Virus record (IMG/VR): IMGVR_UViG_3300045136_000520
Location: 1 to 45,113 of that record
Length of the DNA: 45,113 nucleotides
Reading direction: 5' to 3' (one strand)
From: a virus
Shown here: positions 20,820 to 30,305 of the stretch, one piece after another
How positions within the stretch are numbered: the first letter of the stretch is position 1
Layout of the letters: each line of letters begins with the position of its first letter
Notes under the pieces: model-generated
Told to the model about the DNA's origin: nothing
Seen by the model: only the letters and a program-made list of their open reading frames with translations
The model's database searches: none
Position numbers and translations under genes: made by a program

Positions 20820-22957
20820 GGCAATTTCTCATCCTCCTGTTCCCAGCGCTCGCGTTTGCACAGTGGGACACTAACGCGAAGAAGATTTGGGGAAGGCCAA
20901 TTGCCCCCACCGCCCCCTCCACCGGTCAGGCTCTTGTGTGGGATGGAACAAAATGGGTCCCGCAGACAGTGTCTGGAGGTGGAGGGGGCGGAGATGCTAC
21001 ATCAATTCAGGGCCGTCCAGTTTCCTCAGCGGCGCCTTCAGCCGGCCAGTTTTTAGGATGGGACGGGACACAGTGGGTTCCTCTAAGCGAGTCTGGTAAT
21101 GCGACCTACCTTCAGGGTAGGCCTGTGTCTTCGACAACTCCATCATCAGGGCAGCTTCTAGGTTGGGACGGGACGCAGTGGGGGCCGGTCTCGGAGTCTG
21201 GTAATGCAACCAGCCTCCAGGGGAGGCCGGTATCTTCCACTGCCCCGTCCTCCGGCCAGCAGTTAACATGGACTGGCACGGAATGGGCTCCAGTCGCCTA
21301 CACCGAGTCAGGAAACGCCACCAAGCTTCAAGGGAGGGCGATCTCACCAGCTGCCCCATCAGTCGGCCAGCAACTGACGTGGGACGGGGTCGCCTGGGTC
21401 CCCGCGACCTACTCGGAGAGCGGAAATGCAACGGCACTCCAGGGGAGACCAGTCTCAGCATCGGCACCGTCCACCGGTCAGCAGTTGACGTGGACAGGAA
21501 CAGCATGGGAGCCAGCGACATACGCCGAGTCCGGTAACGCAACGAAGCTCCAGGGAAGGGACGTTTCTGGTATGGCGCCAAGTGTCGGCCAGCAGCTTAC
21601 ATGGAATGGTACGGCCTGGGCTCCGGCGACGTACAGTGAAAGCGGTAATGCGACAAAGATACAGGGAAGAGATATTGACGCTGCTGCTCCAAGCCCTGGA
21701 CAGTTCCTTGGCTGGGATGGGACCAAATGGACACCAAGTAGCGAGTCGGGAAATGCTACTCAGCTGCAGGGACGCAACGTCTCTTCGGCGGCTCCGTCCC
21801 CAGGACAGCAACTCACTTGGACAGGAACGGAATGGGCACCAGCAATGTACACAGAGAGTGGCAATGCCACCAAACTCCAAGGGCGCGATGTTTCCGCTTC
21901 GGCCCCTTCAGTTGGTCAGCTTTTAGGCTGGAATGGAACCCAATGGGCGCCGACAAATGAGAGTGGGAATGCCACCAAGTTGCAGGGAAGAGATGTTGCG
22001 AGCGACGCTCCTGCGGCAGGGCAGCAACTAACATGGGACGGTACAAAATGGGCGCCACAGACCTATTCTGAGAGTGGAAACGCCACAAAGCTCCAGGGAA
22101 GGGACGTTTCCCCGTCGGCTCCGAGTGCCGGACAGTTCCTCGGATGGGACGGGACAAAATGGACTCCAAGCAATGAGTCTGGGAACGCAACAAAGATTCA
22201 AGGGAGGAGCGTCTCTGCGACTGCTCCGTCGGTTGGCCAGCAACTAACCTGGAATGGGACAGAATGGGCACCAGCTACGTATGTGGAATCGGGAAACGCG
22301 ACGCAGCTTCAGGGCAGAGCCGTCTCATCGTCTGCCCCATCAACAGGGCAAACGCTCGTCTGGAACGGCTCTCAATGGGCTCCGTCCGTCCAAAATGCCG
22401 CTCAACTGCAGGGTAGGCCGGTTTCGCCCTCCGCACCATCAACTGGGAATGTCCTCGCTTGGGACGGGACTCAATGGGCTCCTTCTGCCTCAGGTGGGAG
22501 CGGGGACGCGATTTCTCTTAGGGGCCGTCCTATTTCGACGGACGCTCCAGGTAACGGGAATGTCTACGTGTGGAACGAAGCCGCGTCGCAATGGGAGCCA
22601 GCAAGAGTTAACGCGGTACTTATCTCCGGTTATCCAGTCTCGTACCTAGCCCCATCCCCTGGTCAGGTCCTTGAGTATAACGGTTCTGAGTACTCCCCAA
22701 CTGACGTGAACGCGAGGAAGCTCCAGGGGTATGAATTGCTATTTAGTAGCGTGTTAGAAGGCCAGGTTATTAGGTATCACAGTGCAAATGCAACGTTTCG
22801 GAGTAGCTACCCAATCCTCACTGCCTCCCCTGGTACATGCTCTTCGGCCTACAGTGGTGCAGCCTATTGGGCTATCAGCGGAACAAGTGTGAGGCTTTAT
22901 GTCTGCACACAAAACTCAAGTGGTGTCTGGGCCTACCGATATGCTACCCTTAACTAG
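20816..22957 (+). CDS. Exported repeat protein, 17-18 QGRxVS...APSxGQ units (713 aa)
   Basis: A signal peptide (MRQFLILLFPALAFA, 1-15) precedes about 17 tandem units. Each reads roughly LQGRxVSxxAPSxGQxLxWDGTxWxP followed by ESGNAT, in two lengths (35 and 37 residues) that interleave. Units near the end decay (SGYPVS, LQGYEL), and a unique C-terminal domain of about 55 residues with two cysteines follows. Similar units occur in phage tail-fibre-like and bacterial surface proteins. The signal peptide is odd for a virion part: the product may be secreted to the cell surface, or the leader may be vestigial. Confidence 0.75.
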   Translation: MRQFLILLFPALAFAQWDTNAKKIWGRPIAPTAPSTGQALVWDGTKWVPQTVSGGGGGGDATSIQGRPVSSAAPSAGQFLGWDGTQWVPLSESGNATYLQGRPVSSTTPSSGQLLGWDGTQWGPVSESGNATSLQGRPVSSTAPSSGQQLTWTGTEWAPVAYTESGNATKLQGRAISPAAPSVGQQLTWDGVAWVPATYSESGNATALQGRPVSASAPSTGQQLTWTGTAWEPATYAESGNATKLQGRDVSGMAPSVGQQLTWNGTAWAPATYSESGNATKIQGRDIDAAAPSPGQFLGWDGTKWTPSSESGNATQLQGRNVSSAAPSPGQQLTWTGTEWAPAMYTESGNATKLQGRDVSASAPSVGQLLGWNGTQWAPTNESGNATKLQGRDVASDAPAAGQQLTWDGTKWAPQTYSESGNATKLQGRDVSPSAPSAGQFLGWDGTKWTPSNESGNATKIQGRSVSATAPSVGQQLTWNGTEWAPATYVESGNATQLQGRAVSSSAPSTGQTLVWNGSQWAPSVQNAAQLQGRPVSPSAPSTGNVLAWDGTQWAPSASGGSGDAISLRGRPISTDAPGNGNVYVWNEAASQWEPARVNAVLISGYPVSYLAPSPGQVLEYNGSEYSPTDVNARKLQGYELLFSSVLEGQVIRYHSANATFRSSYPILTASPGTCSSAYSGAAYWAISGTSVRLYVCTQNSSGVWAYRYATLN
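20990..22780 (+). repeat. In-frame tandem repeat, unit about 105 or 111 bp
   Basis: The DNA under the repeat protein shows recurring blocks around GGACAG, TGGGACGGGAC and GGNAATGC. Synonymous differences between units are many, so most copies are not recent, but neighbouring units (for example 21490-21700) remain similar enough to recombine and change copy number. Confidence 0.75.
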
Positions 22958-22969
22958 GAGGTGGTAGGT

Positions 22970-23152
22970 ATGGCAAAACAAAAAAAGAAACCACCGCTCG
23001 GAACAGGAGAGCGGTTCAAGCAGCTTAAAAGCGAGCTTAAGAAAAAGGGTGTAAAGAACCCATCCGCGCTTGCGGCTTGGATTGGAAGGAAGAAGTACGG
23101 GAGCGAGAAATTCCAGAAGCTAGCTGCTGCTGGGAGAAAGAAGAAGGCCTAA
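22970..23152 (+). CDS. Small basic conserved phage protein (60 aa)
   Basis: ATG 22970 follows AGGAGGTGGTAGGT; an in-frame GTG at 22961 falls on the ribosome site. The pattern GTGERFKQLKSELKKKG, then NPSALAAWIGRKKYG and FQKLAAAGRKKK, is that of a small Lys-rich protein common in phage structural regions. Function not established. Confidence 0.7.
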   Translation: MAKQKKKPPLGTGERFKQLKSELKKKGVKNPSALAAWIGRKKYGSEKFQKLAAAGRKKKA

Positions 23153-23791
23153 ATGCCCCAGCTAGGGACCTGTCAGCTTTGCGGCTACCCAGTACTCAAA
23201 GACCGCCTCACCGAGACGGAAACGATGATGCTGTCCCCACAGGGGATAAACATTGTGGGCTCGTGCTCATTCAATCCTACGCAGTGGCACGGGGCCTTAG
23301 GATATAGGAAGGAGGCGCTCGGGTGTTTTTCTGCGAGGAGATTGGCAATCAAGGAAGACAATACATATTCGAAAATTCGACCTATCTACTCTATTGCCCC
23401 TCTCTCTTCTGTCTACACTGGAGTTTCATTCCCGAGCGGAGGGCAGTGGGAGTTTCGCCTTATCTTCGGGCCGGAAGAACCGAAGGATGGGCAGAAAATA
23501 GACCTAGAAATTAAGATAATCCAAGGCGCAGACGAAAAGGTCTTCCTCCGCGAAGGTTGGCACATGGCCGATGTTAAGTTCTACTTCAACGCATCGCCAG
23601 GTCCGGCAACAGTTCGCCTCACAAGCCTTACACCAGAAAAATGGTGGTGGTTTGACTGCGCGCAAATTTGTAGGCCATACGATGACCTGGTCTACACGTC
23701 GAACGGGCCACGCGAGTTCCCATACAAGAAGCCTCTGCGTGTTAAAATAATCGCATGCGAGGCTTGTCTCGATGAGGCGCTCAACACTTGA
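23153..23791 (+). CDS. Hypothetical structural-region protein (212 aa)
   Basis: Starts directly after the previous stop (TAAATG). N-terminal CQLC and C-terminal CEAC pairs may together bind a zinc ion. The body is beta-rich with WWWFDCAQIC near residue 165, like a carbohydrate-binding-type jelly roll in composition, though I cannot assign a family. The next gene starts 20 bp before its end. Confidence 0.65.
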   Translation: MPQLGTCQLCGYPVLKDRLTETETMMLSPQGINIVGSCSFNPTQWHGALGYRKEALGCFSARRLAIKEDNTYSKIRPIYSIAPLSSVYTGVSFPSGGQWEFRLIFGPEEPKDGQKIDLEIKIIQGADEKVFLREGWHMADVKFYFNASPGPATVRLTSLTPEKWWWFDCAQICRPYDDLVYTSNGPREFPYKKPLRVKIIACEACLDEALNT

Positions 23792-24443
23792 CCTCCTTTC
23801 AACTGTCCGGTCGCTACTTGGAAACGCACCTAACGCCACCGTAAGCGACGGGCAGATTCTTTCCATTGCCAACGCGGTTATTGATGAGATTGTCTCGCAG
23901 CGGAGACCGAGCGAACTCTCCGAAGTCTACAGCTTCACAACCACCTCTGGTACCGAGTTCTACGAACTACCAGATGATCTGGCCAAGGTCGTTGACGTTG
24001 TTTACGATGGGAAGTCTCTTCAGGAGTTGGCTATCTCTGACGTGCTAAAGCTCGACTGGGAGGATGGAGAGCCGAGGGCCTGGGCGAAGTGGTCAAATTC
24101 TCCAACGCCCCCGTACAATCACAGAATAAGGATTTTTCCTGTACCAGACGATGCATATGAACTGAATGTCGCCTATGTTAAGCGCCACCCGCAGCTCATC
24201 GTTGAGCCATCGCCTACTCCAATTCTTTTCGCACACGGGCTTTTTATGGCCCTTTGTGAGGCCGTGGCCGAGGCTGTGCTCCTAGGTGTTTCCACGCAGG
24301 AAGCCGGTGGGCTCGGGCAAATTTCTGGCTGGAGGGGCGAGTTCGCTGAGGGGTACCGAAGGGTTTCCCGTGGTATCTCTGATAAGCCCATCCGAGTACG
24401 TGGAGCGGCAAATCCAAAATCGCGGAGGAGGTCCTTATGGTGA
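23772..24443 (+). CDS. Head-tail adaptor, SU10-adaptor-like (223 aa)
   Basis: Ring protein joining portal to tail. The pattern is familiar from adaptor proteins of podoviruses: an N-terminal helix DLLSTVRSLLG, SDGQILSIANAVIDEI, a strand series with FYELPDDLAKVVDVVYDG, LDWEDGEPRAW, then IRIFPVPDDAYELNVAYVKRHP and C-terminal helices. The start at 23772 has GAGG 9 nt upstream. It is followed by three small connector-like genes and the giant tail protein. Confidence 0.75.
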   Translation: MRRSTLDLLSTVRSLLGNAPNATVSDGQILSIANAVIDEIVSQRRPSELSEVYSFTTTSGTEFYELPDDLAKVVDVVYDGKSLQELAISDVLKLDWEDGEPRAWAKWSNSPTPPYNHRIRIFPVPDDAYELNVAYVKRHPQLIVEPSPTPILFAHGLFMALCEAVAEAVLLGVSTQEAGGLGQISGWRGEFAEGYRRVSRGISDKPIRVRGAANPKSRRRSLW

Positions 24444-24772
24444 ACTGCTTCCGACCGCGTGATGAGGCTGGGCAGACAAAGGAGTGCCTCAGGGCAAAAT
24501 GGTACTCCCGCGTTGGTATGCTTGTTCCGCTTCTCGGTGAGGAGCTTGCACAAAAGTTTCTCGAAGATGTTGTCTTTCAGGATGAAGTTGGTAAGTTTGG
24601 TGGGGCTGGGCTACAATCCGTGCGCGCTGTTGGGGCAAGGGCTTCCCTGCCAGATGCCACGGGGGGCGTGAGCGACCTTGTGCTCTACAGCCCCACCACT
24701 ATCACAAGCGTTCACCTCAATGCTTCGGTAAACAGGAACCGACTTGTCATTGACTGGGTACACGACGGATGA
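24437..24772 (+). CDS. Small connector-region protein (111 aa)
   Basis: ATG overlaps the adaptor stop, with GGAGGAGG upstream. A region WYSRVGMLVPLLGEELAQKF...VVFQDE resembles WLSQAHLFAPLFGSEEVARQW...LVYRDE in the 114-aa gene two places downstream, suggesting paralogs. Function unknown; a head-tail joining or tail-completion role fits the location. Confidence 0.55.
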   Translation: MVNCFRPRDEAGQTKECLRAKWYSRVGMLVPLLGEELAQKFLEDVVFQDEVGKFGGAGLQSVRAVGARASLPDATGGVSDLVLYSPTTITSVHLNASVNRNRLVIDWVHDG

Positions 24773-25092
24773 AATGCTTCTTACCAAGGGTTTTTGGGAA
24801 GAATGCAGATGCTCGGTCCGCAAAGCAGAAGTGGGTCCAGCATCCGACCGAGCTCGTAAGGCTCCTCTCCATGGACCTAGCATTTAGGGGTGACACGCAA
24901 AACGCTCAGGTTGACTGGGTAAAAACGGTCACGGTGACGGACGGGATTACAACGACTGTTCTCGGGGCTCATGGAATAGATGAATTTGTACTTAGATCGC
25001 GTCTCGTTACCTCCACTGAGGGGGTGTTCCCATTCTATGACGTTAATGTGGATGGGGAGACACTTTTAGTCGGGGAAAGGTCATGGCCATGA
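24769..25092 (+). CDS. Small connector-region protein (107 aa)
   Basis: Start overlaps the previous stop (ATGA). Basic N-terminus, then beta-rich (VTVTDGITTTVLGAHG). No family recognised. Part of a tightly coupled run of small genes between adaptor and tail protein. Confidence 0.55.
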   Translation: MKCFLPRVFGKNADARSAKQKWVQHPTELVRLLSMDLAFRGDTQNAQVDWVKTVTVTDGITTTVLGAHGIDEFVLRSRLVTSTEGVFPFYDVNVDGETLLVGERSWP

Positions 25093-25433
25093 GCCGGATA
25101 CTTGGTTCGACAACCCGAGGCGGGTTGCGGCGGTTTTGGCTTTCGCAGGCGCACCTGTTTGCTCCCCTTTTTGGGAGCGAGGAGGTGGCAAGGCAATGGC
25201 TTGATTCTCTTGTCTACAGGGATGAGGGGATCATGGGATTGCTCTCGAAGTTCAAAAAGGTTTCTTATGAGTTCTGGTTGGTTGATACACTTGTTGAATC
25301 AGGAGAGGCAAGGCCAGAGTCCCCGCTCAAGCATATAGAGGTTAGGTACGATGACTCGATCGACCCCGATTGGTGGCTCGGGGCTGGTGTGTTACCGTTA
25401 GACCTTGGTTCAGGATTCAAGGTTGAGAGCTAA
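25089..25433 (+). CDS. Small connector-region protein (114 aa)
   Basis: ATG 25089 gives an ATGA overlap and the better spacing from GGGGAAAGG; ATG 25083 is the alternative. Shares the WLSQ...PLFG...RDE pattern with the 111-aa gene at 24437. Its stop shares a base with the next start (TAATG). Confidence 0.55.
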   Translation: MSRILGSTTRGGLRRFWLSQAHLFAPLFGSEEVARQWLDSLVYRDEGIMGLLSKFKKVSYEFWLVDTLVESGEARPESPLKHIEVRYDDSIDPDWWLGAGVLPLDLGSGFKVES

Positions 25434-28400
25434 TGCCGAAGCGTGTTGATATTTCGCTTCTTGATGCGACAATGGCTGGCGATGAGCCAGACAACGAAGT
25501 CACACTGCCAGAGCTACCCTATGTGGCAAATCTTCTCCCGCGTCCAGGGGGAGCTCTTGAGCTAAGGCCAGACCTTGTGCCCTCTGGATTCTCGATAGGG
25601 GCAGAGGCGTGGGTTTACCCCGACGCGCTTTGCGGTCTTTTCACAGCCCCAGAAACAGGAAGCCGATTCATAGCCCTAGCCTCTGGCCCGCGCGATGCAA
25701 TTGGCGCTCCGGCTGGGGCGTCATACACGTTTACCGGCGAGATTTCTGGGACCATCTTTAAGTGCAGTCAATGCATCGCTAACCACATTCGCCCTGGATT
25801 TTTGGCTTATGTGACGGGGGACCCTGTTGTACGTCATGTTGTTCGAGTTGTGTCCCCCAATGTGGTCCAGCTCGATTCAGCGCCTTCTGTTTCTGGGACT
25901 GGCAAGCGGATTGTGTTCAGGGCCTCATGGGGTATGGAGGCCGGAAAGACCGGTGTCAGGTTTGAGACGATCGGTGCGAACACAGTAGCAGGTCCGTGTG
26001 GCCCAGTTGGAACTAGTGAGACAGAAAGATTAGGTGGACCGCTTATCTCAGCGTTGCAGGATACCAAATCGAAGGCCTCTGTCCCATCATGGATTACGAG
26101 AGTAAAACCAAAGCTTGATGACGGTGGGGACCTTCGCAGTTCGAAGGGGATTGGGCTTGGAAGAGATGGGTGCGTATACGTCTTGGCGAACGGGAAAATA
26201 TACAGGTCCGAAGACGGATGCAAGAATTTCACCTCAATTGGTGACTTCCCGAACGCCGTCTGGTTGGGCGACTTCTATGGGAATATCGTTGTTGCGGAGA
26301 ATTCTGGAGATGATTGTTCACTCTCGACTCTCGACCTAAGTTCTCTTACGCTGAGTACCGTCGAATCCGTTGACGGATACAATATCCAAGCCGCAACGTT
26401 GGCTCTCGACGCATCCGGCTCTTCATGGTTTCTTGCCGTGCTCTTTGAGTGGGTACTTGGCGAGGACTACTACGCATTTCTTAGGTTCTACGATTCTTCG
26501 TTTTCTATTGTTCAAGACGCAGACGTCAGCGGGAACTGGTCGCTGGGAGCTGGGAGCGAGTTTGTTGACGGAGTGCCAGCTGGGATCAATGGAGGGGACA
26601 AGCCGTCCTTTCTGTTCCCAGGGAGGGACGCCGTATTCCTTATCACTGAGAATGGGCAGATCTTTAAGTTTAGTATAGGAGGCACCGATGAACAGATAGA
26701 CGGCAAAGGGGAGTCAAAGGCTTTACCTGTCCCAGCTTATCGCTATCGCGGTGCGTGGTATACCCAGGCGTACGTATTCAAACCACTGACTTCGAGTCCT
26801 GTGGGTGGAACATCTCACGTTTTCTCTGGTACTGGAAAGGTGGCGGTAGTTACCAGGACACTAAACACATTCCTCTCCGATAGCGGTGAATACAAGTCTG
26901 GGATTTGGGGTTTTCAGGATTTTTCAGTGACAGAAGCTGACGCACTGACTGGCTCTGGGATTCCGGCGGTGTTCCACCTGGCGGGTGCTGGATTCGCCCC
27001 CGCCTTTCCGATTTTCATTGACGAACACGGCCAGATTTTTCTCAACGGACGCCTGGTCACGGAAACTCTTAGAAGGCCCTCATATTTCATGGACGGGAAC
27101 AGCTCATTCGTATCCGACAGGGGAATTGTAGCGTTTTCAGGCACAAGCTCGCTACTCCCAGAGATTGCTGGGGCGGCAGGAAGTAAATTCATCACCCGCA
27201 GCGGGCTAATTCTGAACGGCGATGGTTCGGTGTTCTACGACCTAGGATTCACGGTCTCTGGGGTTGCTGCTGATGGGACTGGTGCAGCTGTTATCGCTTC
27301 AGGTTCATCGCAGCAGCTTGCATATTACGACGGTTCAACCGTAACCGTTGTCAACACCCCGACCGCCTTTATTTCAGCAATTTGGGCGAGTTCCAACTTT
27401 ATTTTGCTTGGAACGAACTGGACGGTTTACAGGTATGTTCCTGGTACCGGATTGGTAACTGTTGGCTCATCTTTGAGTCACTCAGGGGCGTTAATTGGAG
27501 CAGTGAACCAATCCGGCTATGCGGTTTTTGCCTTCGAAGACGGAATAACTGTTATTTCGCCAGCGCTCGCCATAAGCCAGTATCCGCTTGATGTGACCTC
27601 AATTTGCGCTGGCCCGTCGGAGGTTCTCTGTGTAGATTCAACTGGGGCTGTCTACACTCTATCCCCTGGGGTCTGGACAAGGGTGGACGCTGGGTACAAT
27701 GCCTACCCGTACTCAGTCTTGTTCCATTCTGGGAGCCTCTATTTTTGCCCACGCGGGGTTGGATTTTTTATCGAAGCCGGAACCTCAAGCGATGCCACAA
27801 TTTACTGGCACAATTTGCCAACGGATGCGGTCACCTTCCAGTCTGGCAGAACATTCACATATTACGGGATACCGATTGTCTATTCCGAGGAGAGTGGCGA
27901 CTCTTTTATCCTTGACGACAGGGGGCAACCGAGGGCCAAATTTTCTGTTTCGGACCTAGACGGCCCTTGTGCCTACTCTTCCCCGCAGGGCCTCGCCGGA
28001 GTAGGTACCACATCGTTCCCAGTCTTTTCAGTGCTCCCAGGCTCAGCTGGTGTTGGGCTTCTTTCCTCTGGAAGTGCTGTTCTGACAACAAACGGTGGAG
28101 TACAGAGGCTCGATCCTGCTGGGGCCGTCACAACGATTTACAGCGATTCTGGATCAATTTACTGCGGTGGTAGGGGGATCGTGTTTGCTGCATTTCCGAC
28201 CAAGGTCATCAGGACGGATGGAACGACCTACTCAGAAATAGCGACTGGGGCCATTGAGTCAGTTGGGGCGGCAGATTCTGTGTGTTCAGTGTTCTCGGCA
28301 GCTGGCTATTTCATTTTCACTGCGTCTGGTTCATCCCTCTTTCCGCGACCGGAGACCACCTTCACACGCCCAGTTGTCTGCCCAGGGACGTTATCTCCAG

Positions 28401-30067
28401 TGCTTCTTGTTACTTCTGGAGCTGTCCGTGGAACAAGGACAGATTCCGTCCCGCGTGTCCTTATTTACGGGTCAGGAGGGTGGAGGGAGGTTGGTCCCGC
28501 ACCGGTTCGCGCAAAATTCGCGCTTTACGGTTCCTCGCGCGTGACGTTGGCTTCGGAAAACACATTGAGGGATATTTCATCCTGGGGAGGAACCGAATTT
28601 GAGCCTATCAGTGAAAACTTTTGGGCTCCAGTCTGGGCTGTTGCTGGTGGCCACCTAGTCCTTTTCGGGACGACCGAGATTGAAGAGGGCAAGATTGTCT
28701 ATCACCGCAGGAGAATACGATGGTCAGCACCGCTCGCCCCACGTGATTTCGAGACACTTGAGGCAAGCGGGCTAGCCGACCTTTACCCAGATACTGGAGA
28801 TTTTATCTCGGCTGCTGGGATTACAAACGCGATTATCTACGCGGATGAAGCTGGGCTTGGCGTGCTGGAAGCCACTTTCGACCCAGCGGCCCCATGGGCT
28901 AACAGGAGGTTAGCAAATACTCCTCTTCCGATTTCCCCACTTGTAGCGCTCGGCCAGTCCGTGCTTTTTGTTGCAGACGATGGATGGCTCTGGGCCGCAA
29001 ATGTGGCCGGAGCCCAGCGCGTCCGCCAGCTTCCTATGGCGAAAGCCTTTGGAAGTGACTGGAAGCTCCAAAAATACGGATTGTTCCATGTGAAACAGCT
29101 TCAGCTTCTGTTCGTGACTACAACCTCCGGCTCAAATTGCACAATTGTCCTTTCTGTTCCTGAGTTCCGTTGTTCGCTTCTAACTACCACGCCGGCTGAC
29201 GCGTTGCCGTACCCAGACTCAGCGCAGATACTTACCGTTGTTGATGGTTCGTCAGTGGGGGAGCCGGCTATCGTTAGCCTCTCTCCATTCGCAGGAATAG
29301 CACCTAGACTGCTGAAGTTTTCCTCCACGTATTCTGGGGTTGACAACTACGGAAACAGAACACAAAAGTGGTATGGGATGGTCATCACCCCTCCGCAGCG
29401 AGAGCTGCGTGACGTGGCCGTCCTTGGACTCTCGGTTTCTGGCGGGGAGCGTGCGGATTCTGTCCTGGTTGGTGGGCTAACAATCGGGAGCAACGAATCG
29501 CTTTGGGACCACCCAGAGATATTCGCCGTCACCGGGACGGATGGGGGGGAACTGGTTGTTAATAGGGCTGTATCTACGAGATGGAGGACCCCTTACATCG
29601 GGGTGGTGACCCTCTGGGGGCCTCATTGGTCTGGGAGGTTGTTAGACAACGGCGGTAATGAGGTGCCCTACACGGCTATTTCCGATTTCCAGGTAACTGT
29701 TTCCGTTCCAACTCCTGGTTTTGTCACATTCACTGGTGCGCAGGGAGACGTGCTCTCTGGTGAAAAATTCCTGCTGCTTAAGTCCCCTGTTCTCATCCCA
29801 TTTGGGCGGGCAGTAAGCGGTTCAAAATTTTTCACGCTTGTCCCAGAGACGCCCCCAATGACCCCAATGAGCCTTCGCGGTTTTAGGTCCGGTTCAGAGG
29901 AATTTGGCCCATACAAGTCCACCGGTGGCGGAGCACCACGGTTCGTTTCTGAACCGCGTTTCCTTGTGGTATTAGGAGCGCCTGGAGGCTATTGCGCTAT
30001 CAACGCTATTACCGCTTATCTCTCAGCACGGAATATTGGTACAGTAAGCGGTTCGAGTGGACTATAA
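25433..30067 (+). CDS. Giant beta-rich tail protein, nozzle/propeller-like (1544 aa)
   Basis: Starts immediately after the previous stop. Nearly all beta, with recurring blade-like strands from about residue 230 to 1150 (repeating DG-x-V-Y/F-L and S-G-x-V-x-x-L patterns) that suggest one or more beta-propellers. In T7-type phages the gene after the adaptor encodes the beta-propeller nozzle; at 1544 residues this would be about twice the usual length, so it may fuse nozzle and additional propeller or receptor-binding domains. An N-terminal CSQC (near 110) is isolated. Tail component inferred from place and fold type. Confidence 0.65.
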   Translation: MPKRVDISLLDATMAGDEPDNEVTLPELPYVANLLPRPGGALELRPDLVPSGFSIGAEAWVYPDALCGLFTAPETGSRFIALASGPRDAIGAPAGASYTFTGEISGTIFKCSQCIANHIRPGFLAYVTGDPVVRHVVRVVSPNVVQLDSAPSVSGTGKRIVFRASWGMEAGKTGVRFETIGANTVAGPCGPVGTSETERLGGPLISALQDTKSKASVPSWITRVKPKLDDGGDLRSSKGIGLGRDGCVYVLANGKIYRSEDGCKNFTSIGDFPNAVWLGDFYGNIVVAENSGDDCSLSTLDLSSLTLSTVESVDGYNIQAATLALDASGSSWFLAVLFEWVLGEDYYAFLRFYDSSFSIVQDADVSGNWSLGAGSEFVDGVPAGINGGDKPSFLFPGRDAVFLITENGQIFKFSIGGTDEQIDGKGESKALPVPAYRYRGAWYTQAYVFKPLTSSPVGGTSHVFSGTGKVAVVTRTLNTFLSDSGEYKSGIWGFQDFSVTEADALTGSGIPAVFHLAGAGFAPAFPIFIDEHGQIFLNGRLVTETLRRPSYFMDGNSSFVSDRGIVAFSGTSSLLPEIAGAAGSKFITRSGLILNGDGSVFYDLGFTVSGVAADGTGAAVIASGSSQQLAYYDGSTVTVVNTPTAFISAIWASSNFILLGTNWTVYRYVPGTGLVTVGSSLSHSGALIGAVNQSGYAVFAFEDGITVISPALAISQYPLDVTSICAGPSEVLCVDSTGAVYTLSPGVWTRVDAGYNAYPYSVLFHSGSLYFCPRGVGFFIEAGTSSDATIYWHNLPTDAVTFQSGRTFTYYGIPIVYSEESGDSFILDDRGQPRAKFSVSDLDGPCAYSSPQGLAGVGTTSFPVFSVLPGSAGVGLLSSGSAVLTTNGGVQRLDPAGAVTTIYSDSGSIYCGGRGIVFAAFPTKVIRTDGTTYSEIATGAIESVGAADSVCSVFSAAGYFIFTASGSSLFPRPETTFTRPVVCPGTLSPVLLVTSGAVRGTRTDSVPRVLIYGSGGWREVGPAPVRAKFALYGSSRVTLASENTLRDISSWGGTEFEPISENFWAPVWAVAGGHLVLFGTTEIEEGKIVYHRRRIRWSAPLAPRDFETLEASGLADLYPDTGDFISAAGITNAIIYADEAGLGVLEATFDPAAPWANRRLANTPLPISPLVALGQSVLFVADDGWLWAANVAGAQRVRQLPMAKAFGSDWKLQKYGLFHVKQLQLLFVTTTSGSNCTIVLSVPEFRCSLLTTTPADALPYPDSAQILTVVDGSSVGEPAIVSLSPFAGIAPRLLKFSSTYSGVDNYGNRTQKWYGMVITPPQRELRDVAVLGLSVSGGERADSVLVGGLTIGSNESLWDHPEIFAVTGTDGGELVVNRAVSTRWRTPYIGVVTLWGPHWSGRLLDNGGNEVPYTAISDFQVTVSVPTPGFVTFTGAQGDVLSGEKFLLLKSPVLIPFGRAVSGSKFFTLVPETPPMTPMSLRGFRSGSEEFGPYKSTGGGAPRFVSEPRFLVVLGAPGGYCAINAITAYLSARNIGTVSGSSGL

Positions 30068-30305
30068 TAATGGTGTGGCGATTGATGGTCTGCTCGCTTT
30101 GGTTGAACAGGGAATTTCTGAGCGGGCCGTAACTGGGAAATGCCCGTTTAGAAATGGATGCCCGCACGCCGCAGGAATCCCTGGTTCGCGCTGCTTGATC
30201 ACGGATGCGATGGAAAGCGTGTACTCTGCGCTCGGTTCTGTCCAGCCTTCCCCTATCGGTTCTCTCCCGTGTAAGCAGTGCGGTTGTCTAGGAGGTGCGC
30301 GATGA
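30057..30305 (+). CDS. Cysteine-rich small protein (82 aa)
   Basis: GTG start at 30057 inside the end of the tail gene; a GTG at 30075 is also possible. Cys pattern CPFRNGCPH...SRC then CKQCGC suggests one or two metal sites. Its stop overlaps the next start. No family assigned. Confidence 0.55.
   Translation: MDYNNGVAIDGLLALVEQGISERAVTGKCPFRNGCPHAAGIPGSRCLITDAMESVYSALGSVQPSPIGSLPCKQCGCLGGAR

Noticed and set aside
20997-22271. Long antisense open frames within the repeat protein gene
   Set aside because: They follow from the periodic composition of the repeats on the other strand; no ribosome sites and no independent protein character.
25433-30067. Tape-measure protein
   Set aside because: The large protein is beta-rich, not a long helical coil, and no tail tube or chaperone genes accompany it.
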